Shown here piece by piece: positions 53,309 through 63,227 of a stretch of DNA of 64,000 bases. The notes beneath the pieces were generated by a model. That model was not told where the DNA came from, ran no database searches, and saw only the letters and a list, made by a program, of their open reading frames with translations. The position numbers and the translations under genes were made by a program. Numbering within the stretch: position 1 is the stretch's first letter; each line of letters begins with the position of its first letter. The stretch covers positions 8,340,545 through 8,404,544 of the forward strand of contig OX336336.1 of assembly GCA_946902875.1 (NCBI GenBank). Reading direction: 5' to 3'. Origin of the DNA: Nematopogon swammerdamellus. Taxonomy: Eukaryota > Arthropoda > Insecta > Lepidoptera > Adelidae.

Positions 53309-53553
53309 ATAACATTTTGAACACATCTTCCAATGCGTTTGTGAAGAGCTTGGGTGAGATCACATCCCCCTGCCTTACGCCTTTACCAAGGAGGATTGGT
53401 TGGGTATTCTCGTGGAGCCTCACAGTCATCGTCGCGAACCGATACAGATTTTGGAGTACCTCGATGTAGCGGTGGTCGATTCTGCACCTAAGGAGGGAGT
53501 TTCGACAGCCCATTTTTCAACTGAGTCGTACGCCTTCTCATAGTCGACCGTGG
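53309..53553 (-). pseudogene. RTE LINE, reverse transcriptase core, 5' side of the insertion
   Basis: Minus strand: VDYEKAYDSVEKWAVE, then (after a frame change) CRIDHRYIEVLQNLYRFATM and GKGVRQGDVISPKLF to EDVFKML. These are RT blocks of an RTE-clade element, immediately upstream of the part at 47288. The upstream remainder of the element is missing; repeat E begins at 53553. It shows that the CR1-like element inserted inside the RTE reverse transcriptase. Confidence 0.85.
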
Positions 53554-54075
53554 GTCCGTACCCCGTACGGAAGCCTATTACTAAGCCTACGTACGCCGTC
53601 TGTCCGCCCGTCCATCCGTCCGTCCTTCCGTCCGTCCGTCCGTCCGTCCGTCCGTCCGTGCCCAGGAGGTCCAGGTGTTCCGAGACAGGTACGACGCTGC
53701 CTTGGAAACTAGCTTGGAAAGGAAAGGGATCGACCTTAGCAGATAATGCGCAGCACTGAGTCTTGCTAACGTTGAAGGCGACAAGGTTCTCCTGGCCCCA
53801 TATAGCTACTTTTCCGAGAACGTCATCGACCTTATCAACAATTCAACGCTGAGCCTCCCTGTGCCGCGAATCTCTACTCTTCCAGTCCCTAACATAGCCC
53901 TCGTGCTCCGTGCAGACCGTCTGCATAGCTGTGTATCATGCCCAAGGACAGTAGATCGTTTATAAAGATTAAGAAAAGCGTAGGCGACAGCACAGAGCCC
54001 TGCGGAACACCAGCGTTGGTGGTGCGGAAACCTCTGTGCGCGGGTCGGACTCGCACTTGTCCGGTTTTTTATTTC
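53553..54075 (-). repeat. Repeat E chimera: middle replaced by a reverse transcriptase fragment
   Basis: One end is GTCCGTACCCCGTACGGAAG with a (CCGT)n run to 53658; the other is CGCGGGTCGGACTCGCACTT then GTCCGGTTTTTT at 54040-54075. Between them the usual E middle is absent and a LINE fragment (53659-54030) is present instead. Insertion accompanied by deletion, or template switching during retroposition, could explain it. Confidence 0.65.
53659..54030 (-). pseudogene. Non-LTR reverse transcriptase fragment, same family as 12526-14320
   Basis: In reverse it is almost identical to 13266-13640 of the long-TIR-nested LINE: AGVPQGS, LSPTLFLIFINDLLS, the YADD region, VDKVDNVLGKVALWGQENLV and FQGSVVPVLEHLDLLG. 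It begins at the GVPQG block, close to where the other copy has its internal deletion. Truncated at both ends and dead. Confidence 0.8.
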
Positions 54076-54604
54076 TGGTTGTCTAATGGTTCCAGATTCG
54101 TTGGACCTATTTTGTGTTTCTTTGTGCTTACATAGTCATTTTTTTACGAACATTTTAATTGAGCCTGTTCTAAGGGCAACGCGTCATACAATCTTGCTAC
54201 CTTTGGTGTTGAACTACGAGCGCGTACTTTAATTTTATGTTGGTCGTCACGGATTGTTTGCTCAGTTGGTTTCATTAAACGGCGCTGATTCCAAGGTTTC
54301 GTTCGCTCCAAACGGTGACTGTTTCCTTGATATTGTGTAAATACATTAGTGGAATGTACCTAATTAAGTAATGTAACCTATCGCACTAAAAGCTTTTAGA
54401 TTGGCCCACTTTATAGTCGGTATAGGGTGTGTTTAGCCACCACCCGAGTTAGCCGAAAGGTTATGCTTAATTTGAACTGAGATTAGATTTTTGCTTCGGC
54501 TGAACAGTTCGAAACCGTAAATTGTTCTTTATAATCTTCAATAGGTACTCTTCCTGAGAACTATTTCTCTAACTAAATTATTTATTTATTTATTAACGTT
54601 CTGT

Positions 54605-55040
54605 AAAAAAGCGGTCAAGTGCGAGTCGAACTCGCGTAGAGAGGGTTCCGTACCATTCTGTTTTCCGTGAGAACTTTAAGGCCTTCGTTTCGTTCGAGAA
54701 CTTTAAGGATTTTCGTTTAGGTTTTCCTATAAACTATAAGAACGGACCCTATATTCCCATTTTTTTTAATCAAAATTTTAGCCTTCTTAGTTTTGGAGAT
54801 AAGGTGGTAGGGGAAAACACTCCATTTTCATATATTTTCTTTAATATCTTTTAAACAGTACATTTTAAAATTTAAAAAAATATATTCGTATTCCTTATAA
54901 CGAGCACTTTCCATTTATGAACATGATGAAAAAAAAATGTTTTAGATTCGGAGAAAATAAGCTGAGACAGACAGACAGACACGAGAGTTATATATAAGGG
55001 TTCAGTTTTTTCTCTGTTGAGTTGAGGTACGGCTAAAAGA
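54605..55040 (+). repeat. Repeat E copy, second subtype
   Basis: Starts AGCGGTCAAGTGCGAGTCGA, includes AGGGTTCCGTACC, then GATTCGGAGAAAATAAGCTG and a (CAGA)n run; the end GTTGAGGTACGG is degraded. Matches the subtype at 11245. Confidence 0.6.
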
Positions 55041-55186
55041 CTGAGAATTCATTGTTGCTATAGTAAATAAGGCATTCCATCTCACATACCCTAACGTCTA
55101 CGCCAAGCGAGAAGCTACTGCGGCGAATGCTGACAATACTCTCTCTTTATTAGATAGATGCAAAAACGAAAATGACGAGAAAAAAT

Positions 55187-55262
55187 ACGCCCCGACCAGG
55201 ATTCCAACCTGGAACTCCGGCTTGAGCCGCCAGCGCTTTATCATTTCGCCACCGGTTCGATG
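55187..55262 (-). pseudogene. tRNA-derived SINE head, minus strand
   Basis: On the minus strand GGTGGCGAAATGATAAAGCG resembles a tRNA A box and AGGTTGGAATCCTGG a B box (consensus GGTTCGANTCC with one change), spaced as in tRNA-derived SINEs. The acceptor stem does not close. The body of the SINE is not evident. Confidence 0.5.
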
Positions 55263-55715
55263 ACGAATTTATTTTCTCTAAATTTCGAACAGTTGCATGT
55301 GGTAGGTAGGTATACGCAATCTCCTGCATTCAGTCAGTTTGCTCTCTCTGACTCTCGAGTACGCCTGCGCAGGAGTGGTTTCCCGCATCGAAAGCGGATA
55401 CACTTGTACTATTCCGGAGGTGTTTGCAAGCTCCGCCACCGCTGCCCGCCTGGTTTGCTTTTGATGGTTTTTATTTAGCAGAGATCGAAGAACGCATACC
55501 TCACTAGAAGAAGATTGTTGATTTCGTGCGTCAGAAATCAGTATACTTATGTAGATAATATGTTGGTTTACCACACAAGGATAGGTATCACAATCCATAT
55601 TCCCACGCAGGAAAAGATGCGAGCGACTCAGAACGACTCCACTGATATGAGTTAGTAGGTACATATTGAAAACCCACTGAAATGCTCTCATGATTTCATA
55701 CTAACGAACATAATG

Positions 55716-56090
55716 GGTTCTAGAGCGGCGGGTGGTCGGCGCGGTCTTGAATTGGACTCTTGATCTCAAGGTCCGATTCCAGCCGACATGCACCAATGAG
55801 TTTTCGGACAGGAAAAATTATGTGCATAATACACGTGCTGCTCGGAATCGGTGTAAGTAAAACTGAAGCAGGTCCCTTCCATTGCCCTTTATTAGGTGGT
55901 AGGCTCGGTTGATACCACTTATTTAAGATGGCCGAATATCAGTCTCGATCAGCTGTGTTCTTCATTTCACATTTTCAGTATAGCCAGCAATCCAAAGGTA
56001 AATCTCCGGTATGGCACCTACCTACTCTGCGGTGATATGGCTGATATCCCCTCTGAATCTCCCACCCATACCGGTTTAATTAAAGAAATT
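55716..56090 (+). mobile_element. SINE-B copy 3, with head
   Basis: A head with a B-box-like AGGTCCGATTCCAGCC is followed by CACCAATGAGTTTTCGGACA, AAGCAGGTCCCTTCCATTGC, TGGTAGGCTCGGTTGATACC and CGGTATGGCACC, ending near CCCACCCATACCGG. It supplies the 5' region missing from the copies at 6468 and 24318. Diverged; no target duplication recognised. Confidence 0.55.
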
Positions 56091-56157
56091 AGTATATCAG
56101 CGAAAAATTATTTCTAAAATTGCTGCACCAATAAGAGTCTAGATACTACCTCAGAGG

Positions 56158-56290
56158 AGAAGGGCGGAATTGGGCAATAGAGAATCGGTGAAAGAACAAA
56201 AGGGACAGTCGTACTCGATAATGTAATAGTAAGTCTCAATTATATAGTCTAATTATAGTAGTTTTTTTTTCGGTGTTTTGAATGAAAAAA
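56158..56290 (+). repeat. Repeat J copy
   Basis: CAATAGAGAATCGGTGAAAG, GTCGTACTCGATAATG and AGTAGTTTTTTTTTCGGTG match 34080-34225 in reverse. Confidence 0.45.
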
Positions 56291-58127
56291 TATACTTATT
56301 TTTTATGGTTCCGTACCTTAAAATGAAAAACAGAACCATTCTCCAGGAGCAACCAACTCCGGTGTCCGTCCGTCTGTCACAGAGGTTTTTTAAATGTTAA
56401 ACCTATAAAAACTGCTTTATATTGAGATATGTTATTTATTATGCAGTTTTTTGATCTAATTAAAAGTTTTATTGAATAATAGCGGTTTTATTGACGGTTT
56501 GGTTGGTTGGAAGAAAATTTCATGTGATCAAGTTTTCGCCAACTTTACCATATATTTAATAATGGTATCAGTATTTTTGATATAACAAGAGGATCACGCG
56601 AAGCAATGTGAGAGGTAGTATCTAGACTCTTAACACCTCGTGAGGTAAGATAGTTATTTGTAGCACATTGTATGTACGCGATAGATCGTTACGGAAGAGC
56701 CACTCGCACGCACGCGTCATATGTGTATGATCTTTCTCATTGTTCCTATCTGAGAACTAGTAGGTCTACGTCGGCCACTTGACCCCGAAATACACTTGCG
56801 CAGCATCCGGCCTGTGGTTCTCTCGCTCGCACCCACGCACACCTGCCGCGCGAGAGCAGGGCGGACGTCCGATGTGGTAACCTACTTACTGGCCAGCACA
56901 GCAGCGGCCGCACAGTGCATCACCATTCACCTGTTCCGATGGTATTTTGAAAGTTTCATATTCCAACGGGACGGATCGGATGAATAGACTCATTTGCACA
57001 TAAATTGTGTGCTTAGTGCGTACCGCCTACTGCGGTATGCTAAATGTAAGGGAGCCCATGAATTTGAACAGCTAGAATTTTAAATTTAACGGTCTAACGT
57101 AAAAATAAATACGACTGTAATATTGTCTCGGCCTACATGCACGCCTACTGGCGCATCTTCTTATTGGATTGACGTGTCCATTATCCTCAAATCTCGCCTC
57201 AAATAGAGTTATCTATCGCATTGTCACTTCGCAAAACTCCCCCGCACACTCCCGTTCCGTTACCTTGATCTTGCAAAGTTCATACGCCAAGAGTGCGCCG
57301 CCGTCAGTGAGGATGGGTCGATATTAGGGAACGCAAAACCGACCTTATTTTAAAAACCGGGTAATTTTCGGTTTTGCCCTGTAAAACCGATTAACCGGTT
57401 TTTAACCGGGTTTTATTCAAAAAACACAAAATTTGCGTTTTTTATTATTTTCTACGTACATTAAGATAAAAATGGAAGTCAATTATATTGCTATTGCATT
57501 TTTTGCTATTGCTTAAAACTCATGTGATTCTTTTTTTCTTCCTTGGCATAAAATATTATTATCAAAATAAAAAAGAGTAAAATCACCTACAAAACAAAAA
57601 CGAACCACTTAATCAGTCTGCTTCATTCCTAGTCATACATAAATCGTAATAAATTTATCAAAGTACAATTGCTATAATCTCTAGATCACTACACTACTAA
57701 TTACTTACTCTGTTTATTTTCTAATATGTGTCAATTATCCTGTTCAGCAACGATCCAATAAATGAAAATAATCAAACTCAGCTACAAAATCACTATCTGC
57801 TACTCTGATTCTAATATTTATTTATGTATCACTAATACCCGTTTCAGCGCGATCTCACAAATTAGAATTAAGAATAAAAAATAACAGAACTATATTCACT
57901 CCTATACTAATCTCGTTGAAATTCTTTTATCTACGAATATAACCCACTTTTAAATAGGATTTCAGATAGCTAAATCGTAATTGTGTGGAGCTGTCTGTCC
58001 CATCTGTCGAAAATACTATCCAATCTAACACTTATCTAGAAATCCAGAAGTGGTGAAACCGGCCATAAATAATATAAAAATAATCACAGAATAAAATTAA
58101 TCACTTTTAGTCATAATGTGGTTAGGT

Positions 58128-58240
58128 ATAATAGCCTTTCCCCAGCGAAATTAGTCCAACTCCTCGGGGGTGAAATTGGCTGCGCTGCGTCTGAGGCTTC
58201 GACCTTGGGCAAAGCCACCCAGTTCGGAAGCAATAAAAAA
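58128..58240 (+). mobile_element. SINE-D copy 3, inserted in the hAT element
   Basis: GCCTTTCCCCAGCGAAATTA, CTCCTCGGGGGTGAAATTGG, GAGGCTTCGACCTTGGG and GGAAGCAATAAAAAAAATC, colinear with 37935-38078 but missing about 20 bp in the middle. Lies just past the 3' end of the transposase remnant. Confidence 0.7.
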
Positions 58241-58252
58241 AATCAACAGTCT

Positions 58253-58700
58253 CTAATTTTGCTTAGTTGACATAAAATAATACCTAAGTATTGTCATTTC
58301 ACTCAAAGTTTTGTTCTTCATTATCGATCTTAGTTTAGAACACAGAAGCCCGGCAGCTGAAAACACCCGCTCACATTCTACACTGGTAGGTTTAATCGAC
58401 AACAGATGACTATATGCCTTGTTCAAACATTTTCCCCTATCGACACCATTCTCAAATATTGCCATTTCCTTTCGGAATGTTCTTCCACATGACAACCTAT
58501 GTCGACTGTAGACTTTCTCTGCAACTCTGCTCGTAATTGTTCTTTATACTTTATACGAAGTGGACATGGACGGCGCTTCTTGTGTTTCGAAATTGGTGGT
58601 CCCCGACGGGAATGATTCAAGAAAGGTTAGTTCATCTGACGATACAGCACTCGTCTGCGTGGTAGTAGTTATTAATGATTTTACAATGGATATTATGTTG
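58253..58700 (-). pseudogene. hAT transposase remnant, C-terminal dimerisation domain
   Basis: The minus frame from 58495 to a stop at 58253 encodes FRKEMAIFENG, then SIKPTSVECERVFSAAGLLC and KLRSIMKNKTLSEMTILRYY: the hAT dimerisation (hATC) domain, including the conserved PTSVE..RVFS core. Upstream coding (58423-58620) is in another frame, so at least one frameshift separates the parts, and the catalytic DDE and BED regions are not recognisable. Dead, but diagnostic for the element around it. Confidence 0.85.
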
Positions 58701-59269
58701 TTTGGAACGGGCCGTACAAATTAGGCGCAGGCTTCCTCTTCTTCGAAAAATATACCTTTGAATTGTGCAGGTATTTCAGCACACTTTAAATGATTTGGTA
58801 TCTCTCGCCTAATCTCTTCTCCAAGGTTACTTTGAAGTCAGCGCTTAAAGAAGTGGACATTTCGTATATTTTTTAAACAGAAACGAAAACACAACGTCAG
58901 CTGTCAGCAGCGTAGCATGCTCTTCACATAACATGTCTAACGAACCTTTGACGACATGGCGTTGTTAGATTATTATTTGATATCATATATTATTTCCACC
59001 GGTCAGAAATCCACACACTCATATTCTTGGTTGATTCCACGGGCAAGCAATTTGCTCGTATTAACGAATTCGCTGTAATACCCTCTCGTCCTTCACTACA
59101 TCTTACAGCACAGATTTTATTCACTGCATTTTTCTATAAAAATAAAACGCGGTTTAAAACCGGGTTTCCTTTCAGAAAACCGGGTTTTAACCGCTCCCAA
59201 AACGGCACGGTTAACCGGTTAACCGGTTCTCGGTTAACCGGTTTTGCGTTCCCTAGTCGATATACGAGC

Positions 59270-60900
59270 GTGCTCGTGTTTGATGGCGATTAGCGACCTA
59301 CGACAGCCGGCTCTCTCGGGTGCAACGAACGCACCATCAGCTATGCAACGGGGTGAATCGTGAAACCCTATCTCCTGCACTGGATGGCACGTGTCCCGCC
59401 ATATGTGGGCTTCCTAAATAAAATTTTAATGGGACAGCCTGGTCGCATTTGTTGTAAATGACAACTTGTCATTACCCGATACAGCGGGCCGCGGACGACG
59501 ACATGCGGCTATACTTCAGACCGAATTATCTATTCCGAAATGGCAGTTGTTGCACGCAACGGCAAATTTTTGCCACAAATATGAAAGTTTTGTTAGTTTC
59601 TCGGAAATACCCGTGCCCAAGGGCTGACTCAATTAACTGATTCAAAAATTCAAAGGAATCCATTAGTTAGCCGATACATAGGTCGCACTTATCTCTCTCG
59701 CGCGAGCGCAATGGAGATAAAACGAGACGGATATGTGGCACTTGTCTGACAGCCAGTAATGTATTGTGGCTAATTGCAGGGCGCGGTCCGGCCGCATAGC
59801 TGGCCTCGTGACGAGCGAGCCGCAGCCGGAGAGGAAGCATGATGGATTGCTTGTAATGTTCTGTATCGAATGGGATTGAAAAGGAAAAGTTCACACGTTC
59901 TAAAAGTATTAGAATGCGCGAACTCGTCACATCAAGTACCTATGATATAACAAAGGAAAGTGTATTCACGACGGAATTACCTGTGACTGTAGGGGTTCCC
60001 TGGCTTGGGTCAACTTATTTATACTTGGCTACAACAGCTAGGTAACCAGGGATACATCTATGTTTTCTTCTGCTTACGCTAGAAATAAAGTAATAATGCT
60101 TTCCAATCTCAAAACAAAATACTTCACAGCTTAATCCGATTCCGAGGCATTCCGATTCGACCCACGCAATCTCATAATGTACGGCGATTGTGGTCAGTTG
60201 ACGCGTGAGAGGAAAATATGTTGGCCTTGGCTATTACATCGCTGTGCTTAGGGAATTCTCTACTAACGTTGTTTCAGACAGAGAACTCTGCTCTATATGC
60301 TGCTATGTATAGACTGTATCAGTACTTACGAGTCTTCGAGACAGCACGCATGAGCGAGACTTACTATTAAAAGCAACGTTGCCATTACGCTCGTCGATTA
60401 ACTTTTGCCCTCGCTGAAATGGTGTCATTTGGGGACAAGCTGACGAAACAACGAGAAAAACCTTTCCTTTCCGACAGCTTAGACTGAGAAGAAGACATAG
60501 ATACGATTCACAAGTTTAAACTTATGGGGATTGGAAAAATCGTGAAGGTGCGTGGAAATATAAATATAAAGTTACGTAAGCTAACACCAATGCCGTTTCA
60601 ATTCAAAAGAGGAGCAGCGACCGATTTCAAGGGCAAACCATTTAGTTCGAAGTTGGAACATTGTTTACAATACAAGTTCGACCAATCGAATAACAGAGAG
60701 ACAGCCATAAATATCTGTAAAGCAGTACCCCGAAAAAAATTACGCATTCCGCGCAGTGGCTTCGTTCACACCGCTCCGCGCTGCCATCAGTGGGCGATAA
60801 TAGCGAGATTTTTGTGAGACAAGTCATCGCACGAATGATCGAAGTTGGTGGCGCCAGTTCGTATTCCAAATTCTGGACCAAAATACATTTGAGCCCGCGT
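59270..60900. other. No gene recognised
   Basis: Includes a 97-codon + frame at 60524-60817 and a minus frame at 59667-59930, neither with a domain. No repeat match was noticed. Confidence 0.3.
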
Positions 60901-60913
60901 TTTTTTTTCACGA

Positions 60914-60929
60914 CGCGTGACGTCACGCG
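60914..60929. promoter_or_regulatory. 16-bp palindrome centred on a CRE (TGACGTCA)
   Basis: CGCGTGACGTCACGCG is a perfect palindrome with a full cAMP-response/ATF-CREB site at its core. It lies at the start of a CG-richer stretch (60905-61020). This suggests a promoter or enhancer; binding is inferred from the motif only. Confidence 0.4.
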
Positions 60930-62700
60930 GCCGGACAATGCGGTGCTATCGACCGCGACCCTCCCGGCTGCAACTTCAGCGCTCCCGATCCCGATCGATC
61001 TCGGACCATCCCGGACGGGGCATTTGTTTGCTCTCCAGAATAAACACTCTTCACTCACAAAAATAATCTCAGAAAGCGCATTGAATGTTCGTTCGCCTCG
61101 CATTGTGTGCATCCGAGTTTGTGGATGTTAGTGTGGTCGAATTCTCTTATTTGTTGTTTTTGTGAATGTTCGTTAATGGTTGGGATTTGAAAAGAAAACA
61201 TACATAAATTATGTTAGGGCGGACGTTTCCCACGACAACCGGTAATATGTGGTTTGTTTATTGGTTCATGTTCTTCCCAATCGAATCCTAACTTCTCCAT
61301 TACAATGTCAAGACATTTTCTCAACTACTGTAGGCTTTTTGTCTACATGGATAGTCTTGATTCCGTTTTAATGGTGTCTTGTCGTGTTAGTCGAGAAGCA
61401 GTCGGACGGTGAGGTGCGGCCGAGTGTTTGCGATGTAATAAAACTGCAATCTCGAAGCAATCACTATTTCTTAGATGCATTGTGGACTGCAGTGGATGAA
61501 ACCGGCGCGCGTCCGCTCTCTATTTGACATTCCGCTTGACAAGGCGCCGGAGACTGCACCGAGCTGAGCAGCAGCCATTGCACACGGACTCCCGTCCCGA
61601 CTGATAGTTGTCATAATGTGATCTTAAGTTGGCATTTTAATCGGTTGAGTGAGGTTTCCATCAATTTAGCCGTTTATCCATTAAGTTACATATGACTTGA
61701 AGAGTCTGCTCAAAACGTTAAGTCACATCTACATCATGAATTTATTTAAAAAGTTATAAACTTCTCAATTATCTGTTTTTACAGCTGTAATCAAAATTCA
61801 AGCAAATGTTTGCAATTCTCAAGTACCACTTTTGAAAATAGCTATGCGATTGCAGCCGTCTGTTGGCCGGCGGCCGGACCCGAGTCTGGTTTGACCAGGT
61901 GGCGGCGGATATAGGAAATCTTGCAGGCGAGCAAAGCCTGAGCTCGTTCTGCAAATATTGTACTATTTGTTATGGTCGTTTAGATTCGATCGTTCAATTA
62001 ATATTCTATGTTAATCTTGCCCCATCGTATATGCTTTATGAAGTTGTAATTTCCTGCGACTTTTTTCTGAGAAGTTCTCCGACTTTTCCCTGTCGAGCTT
62101 CGTGTTTATACATTTTGAGTTTTCTGTTACATTATCGCCATAGACTAAGCGTTGTATGTGAGGATCCATTACATGCCATGTGGTCATGTTGCACGTACGC
62201 GGCGTATTTCCCACTCCAGTCTATGCACGCTCTATTAACTCGTCAGCAACATGAATAGAGCGGTGTATAGTTTAGCCGACGACGACGGTATCAATGTCCA
62301 CAGTGACATGTCACGAACAGAGCTATCGTTTGTCCGCTGATTCGCTGCATCGGCGCAGACCGGCCGCCCGCCCCAAGCGTGAGACTTGACTTGAGTGAGT
62401 GAGATCGAGTCTTGTCTTGTCTTGTCGTCTGCAGAGAAAATTATGTTGGTAATGTTCTCCACAACGGGTCTGTGTTGAAGAGGCTGTGACTGCGAGACGG
62501 CCTTTCAAAAGCTTTTAGTTTTTTTAAATTGTGTGTTACTCGTATTGCATCTATTGATCAATGACAAATGCCATCGAAAAAACAACCTTCGTTATTCCTT
62601 GCTTACCTACTATGTGTTTAAATTAAATTTTAAACAACATTTACTTAGGAGTTATGTACCTGTCTAAATCTCAATTCTTTCTTTCAATAGTACGAGAGCG
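60930..62700. other. Possible promoter-proximal host sequence, no gene recognised
   Basis: CG-rich patches occur at 60940-61020, 61500-61570 and 61860-61910. Open frames (60790-61131, 61863-62258 plus; 60642-61112 minus) overlap each other and show no domain. No repeats were recognised. Confidence 0.3.
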
Positions 62701-62714
62701 CACCGTAAAAAACC

Positions 62715-63110
62715 AACGTCATCGAGTACCAAGATGGGACTAGTTTGTGGTGGTCTAGAATAGGATAGGCATCTAAAATATACAGGGTTGCCTGAGCAAA
62801 TCCTGGCACGTTTTGTGTAAAAGGTAATTAAACATGTAATTTTTTTGGTGCAATTTACGTCATCGAGTACCAACTGGAGACCTGGCACATTCGATAAAGG
62901 TCATCAAGAAGAGCACAAAAATACTAGGTTGCCTCGTCCTACCTTGGCAGTTTTTGGAGTCGGGCAAATTTAAGAGTGGTGAAAAATGGTCAAATTTACG
63001 TCATCGAGTACCAAGATGACAGTCACACCATTCGATAGTTCTGATAACCTAATTCATAAAAAACCTTGGTTGCCTGCCCTCACCTTGGAGCATTTCCTAG
63101 TCGGCCAAGT
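62715..63110 (+). repeat. Tandem repeat, about 140-bp period, nearly three units
   Basis: The marker ACGTCATCGAGTACCAA occurs at about 62717, 62859 and 62999. After each comes a variable part and then GGTTGCCT followed by a CCT.. (A)CCTTGG-like segment. Units are diverged in the middle but keep spacing. No protein frame runs through. It may be a satellite fragment or an internal repeat of a larger element. Confidence 0.6.
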
Positions 63111-63227
63111 TGAATATCGGATAGCCGCCTTGTTACTAAGTTCTAAAATCGTTCATGTGTAATCATAGGACCGTTTAAAGATATATTTATCATAAAACTG
63201 TGATAAAGTATTAATCCAGCTATACCA

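Larger units (their letters stand above)
57325..59255. mobile_element. hAT element, 1.93 kb, with perfect 8-bp target duplication
   Basis: GTCGATAT flanks both ends (57317-57324 and 59256-59263). Terminal inverted repeats TAGGGAACGCAAAACCG are perfect. Subterminal arrays of AACCGGTT-type motifs occur at both ends (57355-57410, 59155-59245), as expected for transposase binding. A decayed transposase lies on the minus strand and a SINE-D copy is inserted at 58128-58240. Non-autonomous. Confidence 0.93.

Noticed and set aside
53012..53326. N-terminal extension of ORF1 to an ATG at 53326
   Set aside because: The extension begins in the RTE target sequence and crosses the 5' UTR of the inserted element; it is open by chance. 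The ATG at 53011 is the first within the element followed by family-like protein.
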